Shown: positions 35,871-46,606 of the stretch, one piece after another | Numbering within the stretch: position 1 is the first letter of the stretch | How the letters are laid out: each line of letters starts with the position of its first letter | Assembly (NCBI GenBank): GCA_905221605.1 | Contig: CAJNDS010002601.1 | Location: 756,044 to 820,043, forward strand | Direction: 5' to 3' | DNA: 64,000 bases | From: Symbiodinium natans | Taxonomy: Eukaryota > Sar > Dinophyceae > Suessiales > Symbiodiniaceae | Program-made: the position numbers and the translations under genes | The notes under the pieces: model-generated | What the model saw: the letters and a program-made list of their open reading frames with translations, nothing else | The model's database searches: none | What the model was told of the DNA's origin: nothing

Positions 35871-36993
35871 GCTAAACCCTATGAAGCTAAACCCTGAGCC
35901 GTAAACCCTAAACCCTAAACCCGAAACCCTGCAGGTCTTTATAGGACTCTCAACGCGCGTCCCCGCGGTCTCTCTGTTCCCACTTGCTCACGGCGTGGTG
36001 CAGCGCAAGCGCTCGTGCGTGAACTGTGATGCCGCACGTTCAGGGTTGAGGGTTTAGGGTTTAGGGTTTACGGCTTAGGGTTTAGGGTTTAGGCTTTAGG
36101 GTTTGCAGCAGCGCGATGCGCTCGGCATGACTTTAGGGGAGGGTGCAGGGTTTAGGGTTGCGCATAATGGTTTCTAGGGGTTTCAGGTTTAAGGGTTTAG
36201 GGCTGGGGAATAGAGTCTCGGGTACCGCGCCACGCAGGAACTGGGCCAGGTGTTCTATGTGCACCTATATAGACTTCACCAGCAGCTACGAAAATCCGCC
36301 GGCAAGCTGCCATGGCTTTTAAGAGACGAAAACAAACCGTCACGTGCGGACAACATTTGCGACGCGTATACAAGTACATGTTTGTCGCACATAGAACTCT
36401 ACGTAACGGAATTTGCACTTCACAATCAGATGGCAGCGCAAAGCGCTCAGTGTGTAATGTATACGACTTCTGTCACGTGAGCCTTACAACCCAGAGTCTC
36501 AAGAATAAAGTCTGTAGCAAAGACCAGATGTATGTTCGTGACCGTGTTAACATTGAACCCTACGACATAATGAGGCAAGATCGGAAAACCCGAGAAAACA
36601 CGCATCGTGCTTGCACAAACTAATTTAAGACATCCGCCAGCTTCCAAAGCAGTCCGAGACGTATGAAAACGGACAAAATCTATAAAATCATACAAAAGCA
36701 TGGATTAAAAAATGACATGGGGCAGACATGCCTTTGCACGAAATTTGAGCTCCCGAAATCGATCAAAAAGTTAAGTTCAAGTTAAGTAAAAGTTAAGTTT
36801 TTTAGAGTTGTTGCATGAACACAGCATGTTGAACTTAGCCAAAAGCTAACTATACTTAGGGTTGCCTAGCTTAAGGCTAAGACGCTTAACTAACCACACA
36901 AAAACTTAGAAGTTACACCCATGTTAAACCCATGTTAAACCCATGTTGCTAAGTTGCTAAGTTATCTTAGTGGTCTCGCGAGCCCTAGCGTAG

Positions 36994-37447
36994 ACACCCT
37001 GGAAACCAGAACCCTGAAAGCCTAAAACCCTAGAACTCTAGGAGCCCAAAACCCTAGAACCCTAAAGCCCTAAAACCAAGAACCCACATCACAAAACAAA
37101 GCCTAACCTCAAACCCTAAACCTGAACCCTAAACTAAACCCTAAACCCTAAACCCTAAACCCTAAACCCTAAACCCTAAACCCTAAAACAACGCCAAGGG
37201 TGCCGAGGCCGACTTCGAGATGGCTGCAGGGACTGCAATGATCCAGCACCAGCCGCGCCAAGTCCTGTGGCTGAGGGCTTTGAGGTTTAGGATTCAGGGT
37301 TTGTAGGGTTTAGGGTTTGGGGTTTAGGGTGTATAGGGTATAGGGTATAGGGTTTAGGGTTTAAGGTGTAGGGTTGATAGGGTTTAGGGTTTAGGGTGTA
37401 GGGTTGATAGGTTTAGGGTTTAGGATTTAGGGTTTAGGATTGAGGGC
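36994..37447. repeat. telomere-repeat mosaic between two TIR elements
   Basis: C-strand repeats to about 37190, an island of about 90 bp (open as NAKGAEADFEMAAGTAMIQ on plus), then G-strand repeats with TATAGGG variants to 37440. No gene is called. Confidence 0.8.
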
Positions 37448-38659
37448 GGTGCGCTGTGGGGCCTGTGTTTTTTTTGTGTTTTTGCAGTGCACAAGTGTTT
37501 ATAAAGCAGGTGTGCATGCACATGACACTCTGTATCCTGGATACTTTATATTTACGAGCACGCGCGCACACACAGGATAATAATTCATCCCAGAGACTCC
37601 ATTCGTAGACCATACCTTGGCTGCCAGCAGAGTAAAACGAAAAAAAAAAAAGCTTTCCACGACTGTGGATACGTAACAGCAAGTGCAGCTCGCTCAGCAG
37701 CGATGTATTTCTTTTACCCCGTTCACGTCAGCACTCAGCTGTGCCTTGAAGCCCCTAGAATCCGGCTCCTTGGTTTCGCCTGTGAGTATATAAACTAGAG
37801 AGATACACACAGTGACACCGTGCTTTTCTTTTCACTGTCGAGAAGCCGGCTTCTTTCTGGCACACTTTGCGGCAGGCCTTTTCTTGAGACCGTTCCCGCA
37901 CGTGTACGGCTTGCTGCGCTTCTTGTTCTTTCTATTCGCGCCTATGCGAGGCAGATACTCGGTTTTTCTACGCTCCACAGCAATGTTGTGTAACTTACAA
38001 AAGTACAACACCTTGAACGCATGTCGCTCGGGCGTCGCTTCATTGAGTATGCGCGCAAAGTTTCCGAAATACTCGTCATAGCATTTCATGATTCAGCTGA
38101 TAAGTATATAGTGAGCGACAATCTGTACTAGCGCGCGCACACATGCACCAAAAAGAAACTAATGCAGCCGAGATGCTAAATATTTATTGTTTATATGAGG
38201 TTAAAGGTTTAGGGGTTAAGGGTTACTTACTGCGTGCTGCTCGATGGTTGCGAGCTGCTCGTTGCAATCCAGGCACCTGGGGAGGGGGGGGGGGGTGTCT
38301 CAACAGCCCCAAGACCCTGCACCCCCCCCCCCCCCCCAAAAAAAAAAAAAAAAACAATGCTTATAAGCAAACCATCCAAAAAAGATCAATGCTTATAAGC
38401 AAACCATCTGCTTATAAGCAAACCCTGGCTCGACAAAAAAAGAACCAGAAGAAATCAAGTATGACAATCAACCACGCCCATCTAAGCTGAGTATAGTTCA
38501 ACTACTTAACTTCGTCCATCCAACCTGAAACAACTGAATCTTCAACGAAGAGCCCATCTAACCTTAATATAGTTCAACTACCTAACTTCGCCCATTCAAC
38601 CTCAAACAACGGAATCTTCCACTAAGAGCGTTAAAAAAACGCAGGCCCCACAGCGCACC
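37448..38659. mobile_element. 1.2-kb TIR element with one small ORF
   Basis: Terminal inverted repeats of about 27 bp with one substitution: GGTGCGCTGTGGGGCCTGTG then a T-run at 37448-37474, and the complement (A-run, then CGCAGGCCCCACAGCGCACC) at 38633-38659. The left half carries a minus-strand ORF (37832-38089). The right half carries C- and A-homopolymers at about 38324-38354, three copies of GCTTATAAGCAAACC (38360-38425) and a roughly 70-bp tandem duplication (38478-38626). Both sides are telomere-type repeats. No clear target-site duplication. Confidence 0.68.
37832..38089 (-). CDS. small basic protein of the 1.2-kb TIR element, unknown
   Basis: An 85-codon minus-strand ORF with a real ATG start (ATGAAATGC). 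It begins MKCYDEYFGNFARILNEATP, has a hydrophobic middle (FKVLYFCKLHNIAVERRK), and ends in a strongly basic tail that includes NRKNKKRSKP and KKRPAAKCARKK, the latter resembling a bipartite nuclear localisation signal. It is the only protein-like frame in the element; the opposite strand is also open but Phe/Arg-rich and less convincing. I do not recognise a family. A nuclear, DNA-binding role is inferred from charge alone. Confidence 0.42.
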   Translation of the reverse strand: MKCYDEYFGNFARILNEATPERHAFKVLYFCKLHNIAVERRKTEYLPRIGANRKNKKRSKPYTCGNGLKKRPAAKCARKKPASRQ

Positions 38660-40058
38660 CTTCTGTTAGGATTCAGGGTTTAGGGTGTATTTAGGGTTCT
38701 GGATTTAGGGTTTAGGCGTTCAGGATGTACGGTCGCAGTTTAATAGTGTTTTATTTCATGGCTTTGAACCGGGGTGACTCATGTTAGCCGTGGTGGTAAC
38801 ATGTAGTTTCCAATAAATACCTACATCCTTCTATTGCTTTCCACCTGTTTCTACGTATGTCTACTTCGTTTTAACTGTTGCTGCTTACTCCTGCTATTTC
38901 GGCTCAGGTCTACTGGCTACGGCTCATGTCTACTCATTTGCACATTTTGCGATGCTAACATTTGAAACTAAGTAGAGTAAGCAGAAATCAGTAGACCTTG
39001 GTCTTCCGTGGAAATAGTACGAAACCGTAAAAAATTTACGAAACATGCCACTTCGCTTGAATTGTTGCAGCGAACATGTGCATGACCCAAATCGACCAAA
39101 AGGGATCTTCAATGGAAGGCCGGGCGAAGCGCAGCCCAACCTTCCCCCCCCCCCCCCGGCCCCCCCCAGAGTGTCGCATGTCTGTTCTGCTTTTTTTGGC
39201 ACCTAACAGGCCTTAGGGTTAGGTTCTGGGTTTTTTTTCATTTAGGGTTTAGGGTTTAGGCTTTAGGGTTTAGGGTTTAGGGTTTAGGGATGTGTCCTTG
39301 GACTCCTGGACAGGCTGGGTATCCTTGTGATTGAGGCTACAGAAGCTCTTGGGCCCTTGAGGTTCCCGTCAGTCTGATGGAAACCCGTCCACCTGAAGCC
39401 CAAACCCTCAAAGACCTTGAGAATCCAAACCTTCTACCCTATAGACCAGCTTGGGGTTTAGGGTTTAGGGTTTAAGGTTTAGGGTTTAGGGTCACAATCC
39501 CAAACTCTGAACCCTAAACCCTCTTCCCTGAAGGCCCCAAAAGGCCGGCCCTATCTCCTGCTTTGGCAGAGACAGCCCTGACAAGCTCCTTGGCTCCGCA
39601 ATACTGAAAAACTGTTCGGTGTAGGAAGTGACTTAGGAATCAGGGTCTAGGGTTTAGGGCTTAGGGTTTAGGGCCTAGGGCTTAGGTTTTAGGTTTTAGG
39701 GTTTCCTGCAACTCTTCAGCGGTCTTCGCGATGTCCAAACATTTCGTCTCACCTCCTCTATGCCATGTGCCAGCACCTTGAGGAGGAGCTCTTTCGGCTC
39801 GGCTTCGTGTGCTGCGATCCTGTCATTCATTGCCGCCGTTTTCGGAAAGAAGTGCACAAGAGTAGTGGCTTGCCGACGACCGTCCTCTCCTGCTTCACAG
39901 CACTCACATTTCCAGGCTGCTGAGGCGCTCGTCCTCCCCCAGCTTGTTGTTGGCCTTATATTGTTTTTCGACTATGGAAGCTGTGGCGTTGACATGCTTT
40001 GGCAGGCTGCACGAGGCTAGGTTAGGAAATCGATCCCAGCGTTTGATTCTTCGTTGTT

Positions 40059-40141
40059 GGGATGTTCCCTTTAGACTAACAGGCCTTAGTCGGGATGATC
40101 ATCGGAAGTACTACAATCCCTATTCAGGACTGGTCGTATCT
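40059..40141. mobile_element. MITE-like family 1, copy 5, right-truncated
   Basis: GGGATGTTCCCTTTAGACTA, then ACAGGCCTTAGTCGGGAT and ACTACAATCCCTATTCAGGACTGGTCGTAT-like inner boxes (core ATTCAGGACTGGTCGTAT), match copies 2-4. The expected GGGGGAACATCCC terminus is absent and is replaced by TGGTGG and a G-run. Confidence 0.62.
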
Positions 40142-40271
40142 TTATATGGTGGTGGTAGGGCCGGGGGGGGGGGGGGGGCTTGAAGAAGCAAGCGCCTACC
40201 TGGGCGCTTAAAAGTGACGTGAGATGATGTATGAAACACCCAACTGAGGAAGTGTCGGTTTCGGGGCCCTG

Positions 40272-40330
40272 TCTTGGCAGCCCGGTGGTACCATTTTCCC
40301 TTTTTTTGGTTCAAGGAATCTATGGGTTTT
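40272..40330. mobile_element. MITE-like family 2, partial copy 5 (inverted half)
   Basis: Reads as the reverse complement of the right half of family 2: TTGGCAGCCCGGTGGTACCA, CCCTTTTTTTGGTTC, then CTATGGGTT. The other half is missing. Immediately beyond is a TTTAGGG array (from 40342), the third case in which a family-2 copy is broken next to telomere repeats. Confidence 0.55.
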
Positions 40331-41213
40331 TCAATGATCAAGGTTTAGGGTTTAGGGTTTAGGGTTTAGGGTTTAGGGTTTAGGGTTTAGGGTTTAGGGT
40401 TTAGGGTTGGAGTTCTTGTGTGAGGGCTGGGGATTCAAGGTTTTTGTGGCTTGCGGGTGTTTAGGGCATCTTGAGGGCTGAAGGCTTGATGGCTGATACG
40501 TTGGGGCTTGGGCTACATGGCAGAAACCCCAAAACACCTAAAACCCGAAACCCCGAAACCCTCAACCCCTTAAGTGGCTTCCGAGCAACTTAGACTTTTC
40601 TACCTAAAGCCCTTAGCCCTGAAACCCTATAAGCCCCCTAAACCCTGAAAACCCTAGAACCCCTTAAGTGGCTTATGACGACCTTAAACTGTTCCAGACC
40701 CGAGCCGTGGGTCAGCGCAGCACTCGCTAGGCCCTGGAGGGCCTTGGCCAGTTCCTAGGCATCAGGGTCTATGGGGGGTTTAGGGTTTAGGGTTTAGGGT
40801 TTAGGGTTTAGGGTTTAGGGTTTCGGGTTTAGGGTTTAGGGTTTAGGGCTTAGGGTTCTCTAAGATATGGCTTGCTTGGGCACCCGACCCTCTGGGCCCA
40901 GGTACTCATATAATTCGCAGAAAACTTGGGCCTTACAGGGGCTTTAGGGGCTGAAAAACACTATAATCCCCCCAACAATCGAATCCCAAACAGCCTGGAC
41001 AGTCCAGGCCATACATGGGGTGGTCGTCTAATTCTCACAATGTTGTGGACATGGGGATAGGAAGCACAAAACGCTCTGCAAAGATGTTGAGATTCTGATA
41101 AGGCATCACTTGTTCATTTCTTGCGAAACCCTACCCCCTGCACCGTTGTAGTTGCGAGAACTCTTCGGCAGTGTTGCTACTCCTATGTAAGGCACAGAAG
41201 CAGGCATACTCCA

Positions 41214-41298
41214 AACCCCCCCCGCCCCCCCCCCCCCCCCCCCCCCCCCCCCCGCCCCCCCCCCGCCCCCCCCCACCCCCCCCCCCCCCCCCCTCCCC
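41214..41298. repeat. 85-bp C-homopolymer tract
   Basis: Nearly pure C with scattered G, A or T, followed by CTACACCTCGAC repeats (41346-41415). The glycine- or proline-only frames are artefacts. A strong G-quadruplex/i-motif candidate. Confidence 0.9.
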
Positions 41299-44200
41299 AA
41301 CTACCCATAATCCCCAACAAAAAACGCTCAAACATTGAGCTCTTGCCTCTACACCTCGACCTACACCTCGACCTACCCTCGATCTACACCTCGACCTACA
41401 CCTCGACCTACACCCCGCCCCCCCACCCCCAGCCCCACCCCCACCCGCGAAAACCCTAAACTCCCAAACCCTACATCCCAAACCCGAAGCCTTAAACTCG
41501 AACCCCTAAACCCTAACCTTATAAACCCTAAACCCTAAACCCTAAACCCTAAACCCTAAACCCTAAACCCTAAACCCTAAACCCTAAACCCTAAACCCTA
41601 AACCCCTAACCCTAAACCCTAAACCCTAAACCCCAAACGCAGGCCTGGCCTTGAGCTGATGGTCACGCACCCTGCAGCCACTACAGAGGGGATCGTTCTC
41701 CTGCGCATGCTTCGCAGATAGGGGTTTAGGGTTTAGGGTTTAGGGTTTAGGGTTTAGGGTTTAGGGTTTAGGGTTGGTGCCGCTGATCCAGCTAGCCGTC
41801 GAACGCGTTCGCCAGAGGACCCGCCGATTCCTCTGCTCGAGATGGAGGTGGATGCTCTGGTGGCGTGGGAACTCGGGTCTCCGCCTGCTGCCTTAGGGTT
41901 TAGGGTTTAGGGTTTAGGGTTTAGGGTTTAGGGTTTAGGGTTTAGGGTTTAGGGTTTAGGGTTTAGGGTATATTGCTATGTACAGGACTTTATGGGGCTG
42001 AATTAGGGCTCAGGCCTGTACAATCCGTTCAATCACAGGGTTTAGGGATTAGGGAACAGCTCTAGACCCTAAACCTTAAACCCTAAACCCTATATACACC
42101 TAAACCCTAAACCCTACGTTTAGGGCTCAGGGCCTGTAGGGCTTAGAGCCTATGTATCCGCAGCTTCCACATGTGGGTCTTATGGGCTTGGGGCTTGGTG
42201 CACCTTATATACCCTAAAAATGCTACACTCCCGTTTAAGGGAACCCCAAAAAGGGGCATCCCTATTTCCAGAAACCCGCAGATGGTCCCAGATGCTGGGT
42301 TAGGGCGACAGGGAAACACCACGAGCTCTAAGAGTTTCGCATTATCCAGGAAGGACCGCGAACTCTACTGAGTTCCCAGGTTGAACCATACATGGCTTAG
42401 GGCTTGCCTTCTGGCATGAGCCCTTTAGGGAGTTTGGGGGAGCTTGGGGAGTTTGTGGTTTAGGGAGTTAGGGAGTTAGGGAGTTAGGGAGTTAGGGAGC
42501 TTAGGGAGCTTAGGGAGTTGGGGGAGTTTGGGGAGTTTGGGGAGTTTCGGGAGTTTAGGGAGTTTAGGATGCCTATTTCACGTGGCAATCCCTGGCTTCC
42601 TTTTCAGAAGCCCCGCTGCCTCGTAGGCCTCTACGACGACCTGTGCAGTCTTTGCCACCTGCACGGAAAGCGCCCGCGGGCAAATCTCGAAGCGCTTTGT
42701 GTCTTAGGCTGCTCTATATAGGTTCTTTATATATATTTTTTTAGTCATTTACATATATATATATATATATATATTGAAATTCACTGTTTGTATTTTCATT
42801 CGTTTTTGCTTAATTGTTTGTGATTTGTTTTTGTTGGGGGGGGGGGGGGGGGGGGGTTCGTGTGTGTGGGGCCAGTGGACTACAAGAACCCTTAAGGCTC
42901 ACCTCGACAAAGCGAAAGGGGCTCAAAACCCTAAGCCCCAAACCCTAAACCCTAAACCCTAAACCCTAAACCCTAAACCCTAAACCCTAAACCCTAAACC
43001 CTAAACCCTAAACCCTAACAGGGTCCGGGGGTTTAGGGTTGAGGGCTTGGGGATGTTCAGGGTCTTTAGGACGTAGGGTGTCGGGCCTCAGGCAAGCAAC
43101 CTGTAGGGAAACAAGCTGACCTTGGAGACCTGCAACTTGCAGATGCAGAACGAAGCCTTGAACACATCACCTGAGTTCTAAAGCCCTACACCTTGAACTC
43201 TAAACCCTAAACCCTAAACCCTGAACCCTAAACCCTAAACCCTAATCCCTGAACCCTAAACCCTGAACCCTGAACCCTAAACCCTAAACCCTAAACCCTG
43301 AACCCTAAACCCTGAACCCTAAACCCTCAACCCTAAACCCTAAACCCTAACCTAAGCCCCTGGCTGCAAACACCCAACTGCCTGAATCCTTTGAGCTCCA
43401 ACACACCCAGCGTTGCCTGTGTCGGCTTCAGTGGCGGCTCCGGTGTGGGTGCGGAGGGCCACTTCGCGGGCGGGCGTGTCTGCGCAAGGGGCAGGGTGTA
43501 AGAATGGAGGTTCCAGGAATTACGGACGGAAGTGCGACTTTGAGTGATTAAGTGTGCGCCTTTTTGGGCGCGTGAAGGGTTTTAATGGTCTGGGGGTTCG
43601 GAAATGATTCGGATGTAGGGCTAAGGGTGAGGGTTAGGGCCAATGACAAGTTTACTGTAAGGATTTTGGGGGTTTTGGGTTTAGGATGTAGGCTCCGCGA
43701 GTTATAAGGCAGAAGGCTGATGGATATTCTAAAGGGCATGCACAGGTCGTTCGTAGAGTCGAAGCAAACGAAAGCCTAAATCCTGTTTCGGGTTTTGGGC
43801 TTAGGAACCCTAGTAAGAAACACCTACTCAATAAGCCAGAAATTGTCCCTGAGCCCCAAACCCTAAATTCAAAACCCGAAGTCCCAAGCACTCACCCTAA
43901 ACCCCAATCCCCAACCCCAAACCTAAACCCTACCCTAGACCACAAACCCCAACTTTACGTCGCCGTCAAACCCCAAACCCTTGACCCCGAGACCCTGATC
44001 CCAAAATCCAACACCCTGGGTCCTAAAAACGCTCGAATCCCCGCTGAGCCCTAAATACTAAACCCCTGAGCCCAGAAACCCTAAACTTCCAACCCCCCTC
44101 AACCCAAAAAACTCCAAACCCTAAACCCGAAGCCCTAAACCCTAAACCCTAGCCCTAAACCCTAAACCCTAGCCCTAAACCCTAAATCCTAGCCCTAAAC

Positions 44201-45200
44201 CCTAAACCCCAACTGTGGCGAGGCCTGGTTGCTCCATCGCCGCGCGCCGCGAACAGCTTGGTCTGGCTCTTGATCCGACTCCAGGAGATCTTGCAGAGGC
44301 GCTTTAGGGTTTAGGGTTTAGGGTTTAGGGTTTAGGGTTTAGGGCTAGGGTTTTAGGTTGTAGGCAGGGTTTGGCTAAAGGCTTGAGGCTTTAGAGATTG
44401 AAGGCTTTGGGCCTTTCAGGGTTTTAGAGCCTTAGGCCTTGGACTTTTAGGTTTTAAATAGTCTGTCTGGCCGAAGATTGAGGGTTTTGTGAGGGGCTCC
44501 TACAAACAGCAAGATAAATAGGACTTCAGTACTTTGTGGTATGTTAGTGGCACTCCTTTATGGAAAATACCCGCATCCGCAACGCCACAGAAAGTGCTTG
44601 CAAACAACCAAACCCTAAACCCGAAACCCTAAAGCCTAAACCCTAAACCCTAAATCCGAAATCCTAAATCCTAAATCCTGCATGCTAGTTCAGCCCATGG
44701 GAACACTCAACCTGAACCTCAATGCCGAAGCGGGGTTTAGGGTTTAGGGTTTAGGGTTTAGGGTTTAGGGTTTAGGGCTAGGGCTCAGGGTTTAGGGTTT
44801 AGGGTCAGAACTCTAAACCCTGAACCGCAGGCCTACAGCCGCAGAGATGGAGACCTTTCCCCGGGCCACTTGCCAGAGGAGCTCTTCGAGCTCATCCTCC
44901 TTCGGCTCAGGAGGCCGAAACCCTAAACCCTAAACCCTAAACCCTAAACCCCAAACCCCAAACCCTAAACCCCAAACCCAACCCTAAACCGTAAACCCTA
45001 AACCCTAAGCTTTAGAGCGTGAGGTTAAGGAAGTCTAGCCTAGAGAGCATGACATGTTGAGGGCTTGTGCGGGCGATTAGCTGGGTTGCTGCATTACTGT
45101 TTAGGAACTCGGGCTTTGCATAACTACGAAGAAAACTTGGTTTCCTGAGTACCGTAAATTACTTCAAGCTCCTAAACTCTAAACCCTTAACTCGATTACA

Positions 45201-46606
45201 AGCTTAAGTCAAGATCCTCTACAGCATCCGGTGCTTCCGGAGCTTTGGTTCCTAGCTGGTCCTTCTAAACCCTGAACCCCACTCGGCACTCTGAAACCCC
45301 CAAAAAAAATGAGTAGCAAGAGGTGCCTAGTGCCCTGAAGAGTCGGCTGGGTGCTGTTTCCACGCGCAGAACGAGGCTCGCTGGTGAGCCACGCAGCTGC
45401 TGCATCTGCCCGCGATGTCGCACTGCTTTGAAGCAACCACGCGAGCTAGGAAACAGAAATGCAGCAGCTTATTAAGTGATAAAGGTGAATTGCAACAGGT
45501 AGAGTATGGTACTGGCACATCCCATGCATGTCCACATCTAACATTTCCACGAACATGGCCTGGCTCGATGACGACTTCTCACATCTCGTCCCCAACTTCC
45601 ACAAGCGCCTCATCGGCATATTCCTCAGCGTTCTCCGCCATGTGGTCCATATCATGCCACCAGTGCCCAGCAGCAAAGATGCCGTGCACTGTGGACGCCA
45701 CCGCGCAGATCGTGTGCACGCATTGCCACATGATCACGGCACCGTGCGTGAATCGAATGACTCGGCGGATGCTAGCCCAGCAAGTCGATGTCGGTGTCTC
45801 GTGCAGGCTGCTTGTTGATCTACGTCTGCAAGGATGCTTTGAGGTATGTGCCCCTACCTGCAGCCCTCAAAAAGATACAAAAACATGTAATGCTCAAGAG
45901 TTCTTGTAATGCATTCTGGGGGTTGAAAAAACAACGCCGTTGTTGAAATACCCGTTCGGGCTGATTCGTGCTACGTCCCACAAACCTTTGGGGTGATTAT
46001 ATATTCCTTTGAACGAGAGAATTTACACGATTTAGTATGGTGTGCTGGAAGGGGTTTATGTACTGTAGAGGGGTGCTTTTGTAGGGTAGAAGAGTAGCCG
46101 AACACCTTCAACTCCCTTGGTAGTCACCCTAAATCCCTTTGATAACCAAACTGCCCTTTCCAGGCCTGCCGGCTCACGCTGCTGGCTCCAGATGGGGCTT
46201 TAGAAATCTTATTGGGGCGGGGGGGAGGAGTTTAACCCATATAAGGCTATTGAGACAGGCTTGGCTTGTGAAAGGGTTCTATCTGGGGGGTGTGTTGTTC
46301 CTGATCGATCCAATTGAGAGTTTTTTTTGGGCTCTGATCGGGAGCACGGGATAGGTATGCAGGGCCGACCATTCTGGTATAGTTGTCCTGCACACATGTG
46401 TCTTTCCACCATGTTTCTGCAATGGTGCGGGACACATGGAAGCCGGTCAGCTTCCGAGCAGGTGCGCCCACCCTCCATGTCAGTTGGTTGCACCAACATG
46501 TGCCTGGGTAGTGCGATATTGTTGCACAAATCTTGTTCAACAACCGATGCTGTGCATTGGCTCGACAGGGTAAAATTTTTGCTGGTCGTGATTCTACGGT
46601 ACAGCC
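45201..46606. other. telomere-poor region upstream of gene A
   Basis: The first long stretch with few telomere repeats. It is balanced in composition and open in several frames on both strands (for example 45415-45909 plus and 46209-46706 minus), none with recognisable motifs or consistent splice joins. A minus-strand exon candidate at 45579-45825 is listed separately. The promoter of gene A should lie at the right edge. I cannot identify a TATA-like or other core element with confidence. Confidence 0.45.
45579..45825 (-). CDS. possible exon, unknown product
   Basis: Minus strand, after an acceptor CTTGCAG at 45826. The frame reads TCWASIRRVIRFTHGAVIMW, QCVHTICAVASTVHGIF, AAGHWWHDMDHMAENAEEY and ADEALVEVGDEM before a stop. 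It has a hydrophobic segment followed by a His/Asp/Glu-rich tail, a more protein-like composition than the overlapping frames. No partner exon found; family not recognised. Confidence 0.3.

Larger units (their letters stand above)
34574..36993. mobile_element. 2.4-kb TIR element with TTAAGTT subterminal repeats
   Basis: Perfect 16-bp terminal inverted repeats: CTACGCTAGGGCTCGC at 34574-34589 and its exact complement at 36978-36993. Inside each end are matching AT-rich subterminal zones full of AACTTAGC and AAGTTAAGTT motifs (34620-34730 and 36765-36965), partly as inverted and partly as direct repeats. The interior holds a minus-strand ORF pair (34961-35585), a block of CGCGGTATC iterons (35611-35870), a short telomere-type stretch (35900-36200) and 500 bp of unique sequence. 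The flanks GACCCC (left) and GACACC (right) are only a near match for a target-site duplication. Confidence 0.65.
38660..45200. repeat. telomere-repeat mosaic, segment 4
   Basis: Main arrays: G-strand 39240-39290, 40342-40408, 40780-40855, 41721-41775, 41893-41968, 44304-44345 and 44734-44778; C-strand 41524-41635, 42944-43017, 43200-43350 (with CCCTGAA units) and 44925-45010. A stretch of GGGAGTTT/GGGAGTTA units lies at 42425-42570. Islands between arrays are mostly unique. 39720-39850 and 44840-44920 have Glu/Leu-rich open frames on minus but no splice or start evidence. Two MITE fragments are listed separately. Confidence 0.83.

Noticed and set aside
41106-41538. Glycine- or proline-rich ORFs
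   Set aside because: Translation of an 85-bp C-homopolymer and short CTACACCTCGAC repeats.
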